Below, one piece after another: positions 24,383-34,400 of a stretch of 64,000 nucleotides of DNA. The position numbers and the translations under genes are program-made. Under the pieces are notes generated by a model. It worked only from the letters and a program-made list of their open reading frames with translations, did no database searches and was not told the DNA's origin. Location of the stretch: assembly GCA_002319075.1 (NCBI GenBank), contig NVQB01000001.1, positions 744,001 through 808,000 on the forward strand, given 5' to 3'. This DNA is from Sphingobacteriaceae bacterium. GTDB taxonomy: Bacteria; Bacteroidota; Bacteroidia; B-17B0; Aurantibacillaceae. Within the stretch, counting starts at the first letter, position 1. Each line of letters opens with the position of its first letter.

Positions 24383-24841
24383 ATGGACGCGTTTAAAAAC
24401 ACTTTTCTTTTTTCCTGGAATCCAATAAAATTCAGCTGGCCCGACATTGGTGAGCAGAGTGAATTCTTGCGCAGCGGAGGAAAAGTGGAAGACAGCTGGA
24501 CTTGCGCCAGTCATAAAAAGATTCAACCCGGAGATCGTGCTTTTGTTAGTGTTGTTGGTGTTGAACCGCGGGGAATTTTTGCATCAGGACATGTTTCATC
24601 TTTACCTTTTTTAGGGAAAAACAGGAAAGGAACTATGACACACCGGGTTTTAATTAATTTTGATGTATTACTCGATCCAGCAAAAGAATCAATTCTTACC
24701 CTGGACATTCTCGCCTTAGGAAGATTAGAAAAACAAGTATGGACACCACAAGCAAGCGGCATAAGCATTAAAAAAGAATTTGTAGAAGAGCTTGAATTAC
24801 TTTGGCAGGACTTTCTTTTATCAAAAAAGAAAAAAGCCTAA
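24383..24841 (+). CDS. EVE/PUA-like domain protein
   Basis: 152 residues, a single compact domain with no signal or membrane segment. The opening FLFSWNPIKFSW, then WTCASHKKIQPGDRAFVSVVGVEPRGIFASGHV, resembles the EVE fold pattern (W at the pocket, GDR/A strand, then a G-I-x-A-x-G turn). EVE domains recognise modified nucleobases in DNA or RNA and often accompany restriction or RNA-modification genes; here the neighbours (DoxX, CsbD) do not hint at such a role. Assignment rests on this pattern only. The stop codon lies inside the hairpin that follows. Confidence 0.55.
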   Translation: MDAFKNTFLFSWNPIKFSWPDIGEQSEFLRSGGKVEDSWTCASHKKIQPGDRAFVSVVGVEPRGIFASGHVSSLPFLGKNRKGTMTHRVLINFDVLLDPAKESILTLDILALGRLEKQVWTPQASGISIKKEFVEELELLWQDFLLSKKKKA

Positions 24842-24871
24842 GCGAATAAAAAATTATTTGCTCAGGCTTTC
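24832..24871. terminator. Hairpin overlapping the stop of the EVE-like gene
   Basis: AAAAGCCTAAGCGAATAA pairs with TTATTTGCTCAGGCTTT around an A-rich loop, with two mismatched positions. The stop TAA is within the left arm. The A-rich left flank makes it usable on the minus strand too. Confidence 0.65.
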
Positions 24872-24969
24872 ATAAGAGCTTACGGGCTCAAATATTTTGA
24901 ATGCTTTATCTAAATTAGACGATTAAAAATACTCTTCCTAGAAAATTAACATTAGACAGACTGTTAAAT

Positions 24970-25218
24970 TTATTTCAGCAGCTCTTTTAACTCTAGATCT
25001 TTCACATATTCAAAAAGAATCTGGTTATTTTCCTGTATCTCAACGCCAACAATTTCGTTACTCACGCGATTAAAAAAAACTTCTATGAGGTAGTCATCCA
25101 TAGCAAACAAGCTGATATCATTATCATAATATACTTTTTGCGAAATAAAATCGCCTTCTACCCAGAGCTGTTCCATCTTATCAGGGATAGTTAATTTTAC
25201 AAATTCTTCTCGGGTCAT
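24970..25218 (-). CDS. Hypothetical protein, 82 residues
   Basis: Small soluble acidic protein (MTREEFVKLTIPDKMEQLWVEGDFISQKVYY...). It has alternating strand/helix character, no signal peptide and no Cys motif. Patterns such as YLIEVFFNR and IVGVEIQENNQILFEYV suggest a small alpha/beta fold. I do not recognise the family. It is transcribed alone on the minus strand, divergent from the T9SS gene at 25367. Confidence 0.65.
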   Translation of the reverse strand: MTREEFVKLTIPDKMEQLWVEGDFISQKVYYDNDISLFAMDDYLIEVFFNRVSNEIVGVEIQENNQILFEYVKDLELKELLK

Positions 25219-25366
25219 ATTTGCTAAAATAAAGCTAAGATACTACACAAGATAGCTTTGCTTTGCTACAGAATGTAGTATAATTGAATTTGACAGCATT
25301 TAAAGGCGATTTGAATTTTTAATTCTTAGTGTATATTTACGAAACAAAGGTTAATTTTAAGAAAGA

Positions 25367-28165
25367 ATGAAAAGCCTATTTTTTCGCGTTTGCTTTTTTG
25401 GTTTTATACTGTGCTGCTTACCAGGCCGCGCGCAGCTTAGCTATGACGCAAGTGCGGTGTATGGCTTGAGAAAAATGACTCCCACGTATTCCGGCAGTGC
25501 AATAAGAGTGCAACGTACCTGCGACAATGGCACCGGGGATATCGGCTTTAACTCTTGTGGTGATCTTGACACTGTTGCCTTAAAAACTTTTGTACTGGCT
25601 TCAAATCCATTAAGCGCAATAACTGTTACAAGTTCTACGGCTTTTAGTTTGCGCCGTCTCCGTTGTTCCTATCCCGGAAATGCTATCCGGGTAAGAAGCA
25701 GTGCTACTGGAAGTCCTACCCTTGATATAGCTTTTACACCTAATGGCGATCTGGATACAGCCGCATTAAAAACTTTTGCAGGAACTAATAGCGCTTTTGT
25801 AACTATCTGGTACGACCAAAGTGGAAATGCCAGAGATGCCAGCCAGGGCACAACTGCTAATCAACCCAGGATCGTAAATGCAGGTGTTGTTGAACGACAA
25901 GGAGGAAGGCCTGCGGTTTATTTTACCGGCATGGGTTGCACGTTAAGTACAGCTGCGTTTACAACCTTTTCTGCAGCCGCTTGCTTCAATGGTGTGGCGC
26001 GGGTTAACACAAATGTTACCTACAATACCATTCATAATAAAACCAATACAAATTATCCTTCACCTTTAGATTTGTACAATGCACAAGTGGTTATTGGCGA
26101 CGGGTCGAACGCTGGTTATAGTTTTGCCGGCTACGGTCAGACTTTTAATGCCTCTCTTCCACTTTCTATCTGGACATACCAGGCAGCATCGGGAGGTTCT
26201 TACACATTTTATTATAACGGTTCGCAAACAGCAACAGGAAGTGTCGGGCAGTATGGTGATAACGGAAATCCTTTTGTATTGGGCGGTCGCGCAGATGGAC
26301 TAACGGGCCTGAATGGCTGGATCTCAGAAAGTATAACGTTTAATTCTCTTCCAACTACAACTGATCGCCAGTTTTTAGAGTGGTCGCAAAGTCAATATTA
26401 TTTAACGGGAGGGCCCGCCCTTTCGGCCCTACCCGCTTCTCCTGCCAGTGCATCCGTGGCTATCTGGTATGATCAATCAGGAACAGGTAAACATGCCGCG
26501 CAGGCAACAGCTACCAATCAGCCAAGAATTGTAAATGCGGGGAGCATCGTTAAAAACAACCTTAACCCTGCTATTAATTTTGCCGGATTTCCTCAGAATT
26601 TAGTGGCAGCACTTTCTACCAGTGCTTACCCAGTTTCCATCTCGTTGCTTGCAAGTACGTCCGGTTCGTCGTCTAATGGTGCGTTTGTAAAACTCGGAAC
26701 CGATGTCAGCACCGGCGGACAGGCTGGTATAGGAATTGGTATCGGGAACTCCGGAGGAGACTATGATAATTCGGGAACATCTGTGATAGCTGTAAAAGAA
26801 TGGGTATCGTGGTCACCTTCTAATCCGAATGTCAACTACCCGTCTACGCCATTCAGTTCCGTTCTTATTCAGCAAAGTGGCGGAGGAGGAACTACTACTT
26901 ATTTAAATGGCACGAATATTCCTTTAAGTAATTCTTCTAATGCTGTAGGATCAGCCATCGCCGGTAGTTTATTAATTGGTGGATATGTAAACGGCGTTAA
27001 TCGCTACGCCATTGTTAAAGAGTCGGAAGTTATTGTTTTTCCAACTGCACTTTCCTCTACTCGCAGACTTCTATTGGAAGCAAATCAATCTGCACAAAAT
27101 GGAATTAGTATTGCTATCAATAAATATACGCCACCAAGTTCTACTTCCTATCAACGTTTTGTGAATGGTATTGGACGCGAAAGTTCTACCGATAGCGTAG
27201 CAGGAACAAGAAGTACCATGGGCATGGGAATTCGCACTGGCACTACCTCAACAGATTTTTTAAAAGATAATGGAGACTACATAACCTTTGGCATGAATTG
27301 CCCTGTAACAACAACCGTATCTACTTCCAATTTGCCTGCAGGTATAACCCAGCGTTGGTTTAACGACTGGTATGTAAACAAAACGGATGTTAGCAGTAAT
27401 AATGGCACCTTAACTGTCTTTTTTGATTTTAGCGATTATAGGTTAAGTTTACTACCTGGGGTTGCGGCTAACTATGAATTATTATCGCGCAGCTCTCCCT
27501 CCGGAAATTTTTCTATCGTTTCAGGCACAACAAAATCAGTGCTTGGCGATCGTGTTGAATTTTCTTTAGACGCATCCAACATCACTACTAATTTTTATTA
27601 TACCATAGGAACAAGAAGTATTAATGCGAGTCCCCTTCCAGTTGAATTACTTTCTTTTGAGCTGGGCTGTGAAAATTACAAAGTGAATTGCAAATGGTCT
27701 GTTGCTTCTGAAAAAAACAACGACTATTTTTTAGTAGAAAGAGCTGTTGACGGAATTAATTTTGAATCTGTGGGCTATGTAAAAGGAGCCGGCACAAGCA
27801 ATCTTAGAAAGAATTATTTTTATGCCGATGAGCGTCCCTTAAACGGATTAGCCTATTACCGTTTGAAACAAAAAGACTTTAATGGCGCTGAATATATCTA
27901 TCCCCTAAGGCAGGTTACGTGCGAAGGTTCGGGTCTTGGCATCCTTATCTATCCCAATCCCAATTCAGGTACTTTTATTGTAGAAGGCGCCAAACTTTTT
28001 TCAGATATTGAAGTCATTGATTTAACCGGGAGGGTTATTTATACACAAAAAAATCTTCTGACTAAACAGGAAATTAAAATTGCGAATTTAAAGCAGGGAG
28101 TTTATTATGTAAGAATTAGCAATTCATCACAAAGCAATGTTCTAAAAATGGTAGTGACCTATTGA
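25367..28165 (+). CDS. T9SS surface protein with duplicated arabinofuranosidase/lectin-like modules
   Basis: 932 residues with a signal peptide at 1-22 (FFGFILCCLPGRAQ). The N-terminal part holds two copies of a short motif (LRKMTPTYSGSAIRVQR and LRRLRCSYPGNAIRVRS, each followed by GDLDT-ALKTF). Two copies of IWYDQSG-x-A-x-Q-x-T-NQPRIVNAG, near residues 145 and 365, follow. That pattern occurs in the AbfB-type arabinofuranosidase catalytic/LamG-like fold. A Bacteroidota-type segment (LPVELLSFELGCE...VERAVDG.NFE) leads to a type-A T9SS sorting domain (IYPNPNSGTFIVEG...GVYYVRI). Probably carbohydrate-binding or -degrading at the cell surface; catalytic residues could not be checked. It lies alone between a divergent small gene and a small hypothetical gene. 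Confidence 0.8.
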   Translation: MKSLFFRVCFFGFILCCLPGRAQLSYDASAVYGLRKMTPTYSGSAIRVQRTCDNGTGDIGFNSCGDLDTVALKTFVLASNPLSAITVTSSTAFSLRRLRCSYPGNAIRVRSSATGSPTLDIAFTPNGDLDTAALKTFAGTNSAFVTIWYDQSGNARDASQGTTANQPRIVNAGVVERQGGRPAVYFTGMGCTLSTAAFTTFSAAACFNGVARVNTNVTYNTIHNKTNTNYPSPLDLYNAQVVIGDGSNAGYSFAGYGQTFNASLPLSIWTYQAASGGSYTFYYNGSQTATGSVGQYGDNGNPFVLGGRADGLTGLNGWISESITFNSLPTTTDRQFLEWSQSQYYLTGGPALSALPASPASASVAIWYDQSGTGKHAAQATATNQPRIVNAGSIVKNNLNPAINFAGFPQNLVAALSTSAYPVSISLLASTSGSSSNGAFVKLGTDVSTGGQAGIGIGIGNSGGDYDNSGTSVIAVKEWVSWSPSNPNVNYPSTPFSSVLIQQSGGGGTTTYLNGTNIPLSNSSNAVGSAIAGSLLIGGYVNGVNRYAIVKESEVIVFPTALSSTRRLLLEANQSAQNGISIAINKYTPPSSTSYQRFVNGIGRESSTDSVAGTRSTMGMGIRTGTTSTDFLKDNGDYITFGMNCPVTTTVSTSNLPAGITQRWFNDWYVNKTDVSSNNGTLTVFFDFSDYRLSLLPGVAANYELLSRSSPSGNFSIVSGTTKSVLGDRVEFSLDASNITTNFYYTIGTRSINASPLPVELLSFELGCENYKVNCKWSVASEKNNDYFLVERAVDGINFESVGYVKGAGTSNLRKNYFYADERPLNGLAYYRLKQKDFNGAEYIYPLRQVTCEGSGLGILIYPNPNSGTFIVEGAKLFSDIEVIDLTGRVIYTQKNLLTKQEIKIANLKQGVYYVRISNSSQSNVLKMVVTY

Positions 28166-28201
28166 TAATTTTTTATCTTCGTAAAGAGCAAAAGAGAAAT
28201 T

Positions 28202-28429
28202 ATGATAGAAACTTTTGAACTTAAATTGCCTTCAGGCGAAACTGCAAAATTTTCGATCTGGAAATCGGCTTTCAAAAAAGAAACTGCTTATTTTGCCAAG
28301 ATTATCGATGTCAAAAAAGTTTCTGCAAAAAATACTTACGGTGTTATTGTAAAAGCCGGACAAAAAACAGTTTATTACGCAGATCACATGAAACTTAAAT
28401 CAGACCTCATAGCCTTTTATGGAGTGTAA
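28202..28429 (+). CDS. Hypothetical protein, 75 residues
   Basis: Small basic beta-rich protein (FELKLPSGETAKFSIWKSAFKKETAYFAKII...TVYYADHMKLKSD). No signal peptide or membrane helix. It overlaps the start of the DUF3108 gene by 11 bp, so they are translationally linked. A near-consensus box TATCTTCG precedes it. Family not recognised. Confidence 0.6.
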   Translation: MIETFELKLPSGETAKFSIWKSAFKKETAYFAKIIDVKKVSAKNTYGVIVKAGQKTVYYADHMKLKSDLIAFYGV

Positions 28430-29303
28430 ATCAAGTAGGCATATTTCACCGGAATCTTTATTCAAAAAAAAAATCACTCTGCTTCTTTGTCTTTTGTTTT
28501 TAGGATCTAATGGATTTTCGCAAACCTCCTGCGTTACAAAAAATGTTGCTTTTTCTTCAGGCGAAGAACTCAATTATCAGATAGTTTATAACTGGGGAAT
28601 GATCTGGGTAGAATCTGCCTATGCTTCTTTTAAAGTGAACAGTTCGAAATTAAACGGAAGAAATTGTTATCGCTTTACAGGAACAGGAAGTACCTATACT
28701 AAATACGATTGGTTTTATAAAGTACGTGACGTTTTTGAAACTTATGTAGACTCCGAATCTTTCCGTCCTTTAAAATTCAAAGCAGATATACTTGAGGGCT
28801 CTAAAAAAGACAAGCATACCTACATCTTTAATAATGCTCAAAAAAGAGCTTACACACTCATTAATCGTGGAGAAAAGCCGATCAAAATAGATACCTTAAA
28901 AATTAATAGCTGTACTATAGATGTACTTACTGCCATTTATTATGCCCGTAATATTGATTATTCTAATTGCAAGTATAACGACACTGTTAGTATTTCTTTG
29001 TTACTCGATGGAAAAGTGTATCCCATTTATGTACGCTATTTGGGAAAAGAAGTTTTTACCTCTAAGGAACTTGGGAAATATAATTGTATAAAGTTTAGTC
29101 CGCTTTTAGTAGAAGGCTCCATCTTTAAAAAAGGAGAAGGCATGACGGTTTGGGTAAGTAATGATAAAAATAAAATTCCTATTTATATCGAAACACCTAT
29201 TGTTGTAGGCACAGTGAAAGTAAAACTCGTAAGTGTTAAAGGCTTAAGAAATGAGGAGGAAGGAAAGATCTCAGGACCTGAATTAACGAAGTCTAAAAAG
29301 TAA
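28419..29303 (+). CDS. DUF3108 domain protein
   Basis: 294 residues. A hydrophobic stretch at about 20-33 (ITLLLCLLFLGSNGFSQ) is a signal peptide, preceded by an 18-residue lead that may not be translated (no better ATG is seen). The mature part starts FSSGEELNYQIVYNWGMIWVESAYASF and continues with YRFTGTGSTYTKYDWFYKVRDVFETYVD, the characteristic DUF3108 pattern. That fold resembles LolA/LolB-like half-barrels, so a periplasmic lipid- or envelope-related role is possible but unproven. It overlaps the preceding small gene and ends 21 bp inside the convergent beta-barrel gene. Confidence 0.85.
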   Translation: MECKSSRHISPESLFKKKITLLLCLLFLGSNGFSQTSCVTKNVAFSSGEELNYQIVYNWGMIWVESAYASFKVNSSKLNGRNCYRFTGTGSTYTKYDWFYKVRDVFETYVDSESFRPLKFKADILEGSKKDKHTYIFNNAQKRAYTLINRGEKPIKIDTLKINSCTIDVLTAIYYARNIDYSNCKYNDTVSISLLLDGKVYPIYVRYLGKEVFTSKELGKYNCIKFSPLLVEGSIFKKGEGMTVWVSNDKNKIPIYIETPIVVGTVKVKLVSVKGLRNEEEGKISGPELTKSKK

Positions 29304-30770
29304 CAGGCATTCTAAACCAAATCCGAAGTTTTTTTGTTTGTAGTAAAATCCTTCTTTAATCATTGATGCTGGCGAATAAAACATATTCGGACACACTTGA
29401 AACTGAATATTTTTAGTGACCTCTTCAATAAGTCCTGCTTTTAAATTTACATTAGCAATCCACTTTCTGGATTGCTCATACATGTATGAATTGCGGGCAT
29501 CAAACTGCGCTGAATAGGCAAGGTCTGCAGAATAGAGTTTTGATTTCAGTCTTAATTTTTGAGCATGCAAGCCAATAGCAAATTTTACTTTCAAGAAACG
29601 ATTAAACGTATAAAGTCGTGCAACTTCCGTTGAAAAGTCATAGTATTTATAAGTGCTTTTATAGATAGCGTTTGGATCGGGAGCATTATTTGTATTGAAA
29701 TTCTGCGGAGTTAATGGAATTGACGTGCTTTGATTATAATTTGTGAAAGGCAATACCACCGCTTTGCTTTTTTGCGTGTATTTCTGAAAACCAAATCCAG
29801 CAAGCACTTCCCATTTGTTCTTAATTAAAAAGCCACCTTTAAGACCGAAACCATAATTAAACATAAGACTGTTTTCACTTTTTACAGCCTTATAATACGC
29901 ATCGTAAACAGCCTGATCGTTGCCTTTTTCTTTTTTAAGAAAGTAGGCGCCCATTTGGGGATTGATAGCTGCGCCAACAAAAAAATTCACCTTTTTTTCT
30001 TTTTTTATAGAGTCATTTAAATTTTTTGTCAGCGGTAATTCTCTTGCGGAATCTGCACGGATGCTTTGCGAAGCTCTCTCATATTTTAGCGGCATAGTCA
30101 ACAACTCGAGTTTATCAAAGTTATATTCCAGACTTTGCAGCGGTTCTTCCTGAACCATGTCGGGATTAATTTCTTTTGTAGCGGTACTATAAGATCTTGT
30201 TTCAGCTTCACTCTCTCTTACTACGTTTTTTGATCCTGACTGTTGCGCATCTGTATTTCTTTTTCTATGAACGCCTTGCATTTGACCGGCTAAAGACCTC
30301 TGCGATGAAATTTCCTGCGACGGTTTCCTCAGGATTGCTGAGCGCTTCACTGCTCTTGTTTCAGTTTTGGATTTTTCAGGTGAAAGCTTTTTGTCGGATC
30401 TTGATTTGCTTGCCAGAGGTCCGGGATGAGTATTATCAACCTTCCCCGGAAGTTCATTTGTTGTTTGAATTTCAGCTTTAGATCTTTCAGTTTTAGAAGA
30501 AGGAAGTGTACTTGAAATTTCCTCCCTCTGCGTGTGTTTTGTAACCGTGTTACTAAAAGGCATTTGTAGAGTCTTTTCATTTTTAAAAAACAAATAACCC
30601 GCAGTACCCAGCAAAAGAACAATTCCAGGGATAACGAAAACAAAAAATGCTCTTCTTTTTTTCTTCATCATTTTTTCCTGGATCACTTCAAAAGAAGTCA
30701 TCCTTGGCTCAAGCCTGAAATCTTCAAGCCTGCTTTTTAAATGTTCGTTTATGTTGTCCTGATCTTCCAT
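29283..30770 (-). CDS. Membrane-anchored putative anti-sigma/outer-membrane beta-barrel protein
   Basis: 495 residues. A charged cytoplasmic N-terminus (1-40; HLKSRLEDFRLEPRMTSFEVIQEKM) is followed by one membrane helix at about 42-62 (FFVFVIPGIVLLLGTAGYLFF), a 200-residue Ser/Lys/Glu-rich disordered linker, and a C-terminal section with alternating aromatic strands (FFVGAAINPQMG, YGFGLKGGFLI, VLAGFGFQKYTQ, FGFGLECLLLFRLR). That section fits an outer-membrane-type beta-barrel or a periplasmic beta-domain. It starts 9 bp after the ECF sigma gene, so the N-terminus probably binds that sigma factor. No ZAS zinc motif is present. Role inferred from position. Confidence 0.7.
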   Translation of the reverse strand: MEDQDNINEHLKSRLEDFRLEPRMTSFEVIQEKMMKKKRRAFFVFVIPGIVLLLGTAGYLFFKNEKTLQMPFSNTVTKHTQREEISSTLPSSKTERSKAEIQTTNELPGKVDNTHPGPLASKSRSDKKLSPEKSKTETRAVKRSAILRKPSQEISSQRSLAGQMQGVHRKRNTDAQQSGSKNVVRESEAETRSYSTATKEINPDMVQEEPLQSLEYNFDKLELLTMPLKYERASQSIRADSARELPLTKNLNDSIKKEKKVNFFVGAAINPQMGAYFLKKEKGNDQAVYDAYYKAVKSENSLMFNYGFGLKGGFLIKNKWEVLAGFGFQKYTQKSKAVVLPFTNYNQSTSIPLTPQNFNTNNAPDPNAIYKSTYKYYDFSTEVARLYTFNRFLKVKFAIGLHAQKLRLKSKLYSADLAYSAQFDARNSYMYEQSRKWIANVNLKAGLIEEVTKNIQFQVCPNMFYSPASMIKEGFYYKQKNFGFGLECLLLFRLR

Positions 30771-30779
30771 GAGTTCAGC

Positions 30780-31331
30780 TTAAGCGTTTTTTTTACTTAC
30801 GGCCAGTGTTTTTTCTTTCAGCAGTTTCATTAATGCCTGTCGCGCCCTTGCCAATTGTGAGCGACTCGTACTTTCTGTTATATTTAATTTTTCTGCAATC
30901 TCGCGGTGTGAAAAATCTTCCACCAAAGCAAGATTGATAATTGTTCTGTAACCTTCAGAAAGAACACTCATACAGGAAAGAATCTCCTCCAGACTCATGT
31001 GTTCTTTTTCTTCACTTTCAAATTCTATAGTCTCTACTATTTCGAGGTTGCGCTCAAAATAAATACGGTTTTTTTTTCGTAATGCTGTAAGAGCAGTATT
31101 AACAGCAATGCGTTTGGCCCAGCCTTCAAAACTGCCCTCATTTTTAAGCGACTTCAGATTGGTAAAAATCTTTACAAAAGAATCCTGCATAACGTCCTCA
31201 GCCTCATCCCGATCCTGCAAATAACGCACGCAAATGCCAAGCAGAGTCGGCGCTAACCAACTATACATCTGAAACTGGGCTTGTTTATCGCCCTTTTTAC
31301 AGTTTGCTATTATCTTATCTGAATCAATCAA
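30780..31331 (-). CDS. ECF RNA polymerase sigma factor
   Basis: 183 residues. Region 2 shows YLQDRDEAEDVMQDSFVKIFTNL and GSFEGWAKRIAVNTAL. Region 4 shows YRTIINLALVEDFSHREIAEKLNITESTSRSQLARARQ, the standard ECF sigma-70 pattern. The start codon is TTG (31331), since no ATG occurs before residue 22 and region 2 begins well before it. It is followed 9 bp downstream by its presumed membrane partner, giving a cell-envelope stress or surface-signalling pair. An upstream autoregulated promoter could not be defined by eye. Confidence 0.93.
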   Translation of the reverse strand: MIDSDKIIANCKKGDKQAQFQMYSWLAPTLLGICVRYLQDRDEAEDVMQDSFVKIFTNLKSLKNEGSFEGWAKRIAVNTALTALRKKNRIYFERNLEIVETIEFESEEKEHMSLEEILSCMSVLSEGYRTIINLALVEDFSHREIAEKLNITESTSRSQLARARQALMKLLKEKTLAVSKKNA

Positions 31332-31446
31332 TTACCTATTACCGACTAAAATTCGTGATTCTAAATTAGTCTAAAATTAACCGGGATATTTTTCTTTCTC
31401 AATACACTTCTAAGACGCCGTTATCTTAAAAACGCTGCACGCAAAT

Positions 31447-31472
31447 AAAAAAACCTCCAGGAGGAGGTTTTG
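31447..31472 (-). terminator. Terminator of the T9SS gene at 31.5-34.6 kb
   Basis: AAACCTCC (31451-31458) pairs with GGAGGTTT (31463-31470). The A-run at 31447-31453 becomes the T-run on the minus strand, 20 bp after the gene's stop. Confidence 0.8.
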
Positions 31473-31492
31473 TATTTAACATTCTTAAAATT

Positions 31493-34400
31493 TCATTTCA
31501 TGATTATGATCTTCTGACTGATCATTTGGTTGTCTTTGTTGCCCATGATAAAATAGATACCATTGGCAATATCAGTAAGGTGGGTTTTATGTTCGTTGGA
31601 ATCTGAAAGCTTAATAAAATTAACTACTTGCCCAAGTTCATTTACCAGCCTCAAATCCAGGTCTGCCTGCGATTGAACAGTAAACTCTCCATTGTTGGGG
31701 TTTGGATAAATGGTCAGTACTCCAGTATCTCTGTTCAGTTGCCCGATACCCGCACAAACCGAAATTTTTAAAAGAACTGTGCCTGTGTTAACACATCCGT
31801 TACTATCGGTTCCTGTAACAGTGTAAATTGTTTGTGCCATTGGCGATACCTGCAAGGTTGCTCCGGAAGCGGTGTTGCTCCATGTATAAGTTTGCGCGCC
31901 CGAACCTGTAAGAATGGCTTTTTCTCCCTTACAAAGTATGCTTTTATTGGAGTGAACTGTCACTGTAGGATTTGAATAAATTCCAACACTGGCGGTGGCA
32001 GTTGACGCACAATGTAATCCATTGCTATTGCTGGTTGCACTTAATGTATACACTAACGCCGTTACAGGACTAACAGTGGCAGAGTTTAAATTGCTTCCGT
32101 TGCTCCAGGTATAAGTTAAAGCTCCTGACGAAGTTAATAGTGCTGTGCCACCCGTGCAGATGGATGAAGTTGCCGAGATGCTTAAAACAGGCGTAAAAAT
32201 AGTGACTACTACCGTGTTTGTTTTTTTACAGCCGGTTATAGTATTTTGCCCTGTTACGCTGTAAATAGAAGTTGCCAGAGGGTTGACGATGGTTGTTGCA
32301 GAAGTTTGCCCACCTGACCAGGTATAAGAATTGGCACTGCCGCTTGCGGTAAGTGTTGCCGAACCACCAACACAAACCAGTGTTTTATTTGTTATTGCTA
32401 TAACAGTGGGCTGAGCATTTACAAGTATTACCTGACCCATGATACTCGTGCAACCAAGAGAATTAATTCCGGTAACCAGATAATTTGTTGCTGTTGTTGG
32501 CGAAACCACAGCTGTAGAATTGAGCGAAACAGCCGGATTCCAGCTGTAACTCAGAGCGCCACTAACCGTCAGAACAGACGTATCACCTGCACAAATAACC
32601 GAATTATTTGCTGCAATAGTAAGAACCGGGTTTGGATTAACGGCAATACCCACAGTGGTACTATTTATACAGGTTCCATCGGAAGCCGAAAGTGTATAGG
32701 TGGTACTAACCGAAGGCAAAATAACAGGTGATGCACCATAGGTGGTATATCCCGGAGCGGTCCATGTATAAGTCTGGGCACCCGCGGCAGCCAGTGTGGC
32801 AACGTTTTGTGCGCAAACTAAAGTTGGATTTACTAACGCTGCTATGGTTGGAAGCTGGTTGACGGCTACCGTTAGTGTGCGTGTTCTTGAGCAGTGGGCG
32901 TTAGATTGTACAACGCTATAAGTTGTTGTAGCAGTTGGAGAAACGATAGCAAGACTGCCGGAACTGTTTATGGGTAACCAAGTGTATGTCAAAGCTCCCG
33001 ATGTAGTTAGACTCGAAGAACCACCTATGCAAATTAAAGCTGGTGAGCTTAGCGGTGCAACACTGGGTGTGGGATAAACCGTTATAGAGCTTGTTGCCAT
33101 TGCGGTACAACCCATTGCACTTGTTCCAAAAACAGTGTAATTAGCAGAAACAGCAGGTGTAAAAGGTGCTGCATTTAATACCTGTGGAAACCAGGTATAG
33201 GTAGAGGCTCCTGCTCCGCTAAGAGACAGCGTATTGCCGGAGCAAACCGATGGCGAACTTGCCGCGGCCGAGACTACAGGAAGGGGATGGATAGAAACAG
33301 TAACCGCCGCTGTAGCGCTTCCACAGCCATTAGCGCCCGTAACAGTAAAAGTATCTGAAAGCGTAGGACTAAATGCCGTTGCATTAGCAACTCCGTTGCT
33401 CCAGGTATAACTTATTGCTCCCGAAGCATTTAAGGACAAGGTAGTACCTGGACAAATGCCATTGGCCGTATTGCTCGCAACTGCTGTAACCGTGGGTCCA
33501 ACTGTATTTACAGTAACTGTTACCGCCGAATTGGCTACACAGCCGAAAACATTTGTACCCGAAACCGAATACGCCGCGGTTGTAGAAGGTGTAACGTTTA
33601 TAGATGCAGAATTAGATCCTGTACTCCAGGTGTATGTTACATTACCACCACCAGTAAGTGCTGCGGAGCCACCTAAACAAACTGACATATTGCCACTTAC
33701 CGGGATAGAAGAAGGACTTACATAAGTTGTTCGAGTAGACGCACAACCCGGAATTGGCGTGTACCTGTACATCTCTGCCACTGCGGTCCACGTACTGGTA
33801 GAATTCCTTCCTGAAACAGCCCCTCCATGCGTTCCTGTAACATCTTTAATACCCATGGTGTGATTGTAGTTATTGGGTACCATGCTTGCGGTGTGCACTT
33901 CAATAACGTTTGACGTTTCATACAGGTGAATCTGAGCTGTAAGATTCCCACCGCCTGAACCAAAGTGAGGAATATTAACGTAAGACACAATTAATTTTCT
34001 GTTTGGAGAAGTTCCTACCGTTGTGTAGCTTATCGTTCCACCTGCTCCTGGATTCCAGTCAGTCCATGTGGCGGTAATAATATTTAGAGGTGTTAAGGTG
34101 CTTGGCAATGTGCCTCCGGAACAACAACCGTTACTTTGAGAGGCAGAAAAACTTATAAAGCCATTTGAAGAAATATAAAAGCTCGTGTAGGTAGCGCAAA
34201 AAAACTTAAAGTTAAAACCAATCGCTGCTGCCGTAGAGGTCATTTGATCATCGCTTAAAGAAACTGTAGTGCCCTCTGCAGATAAAGAACCTGATGAACT
34301 TGCCGTTCCTGATGAAGCTGTATAGGGCGCATAAGTTCCTGAAGTAATAGTGTAAGAAGAAGGACATAAAACATACGAAATAGTATGTGTTCCCGCTCCG

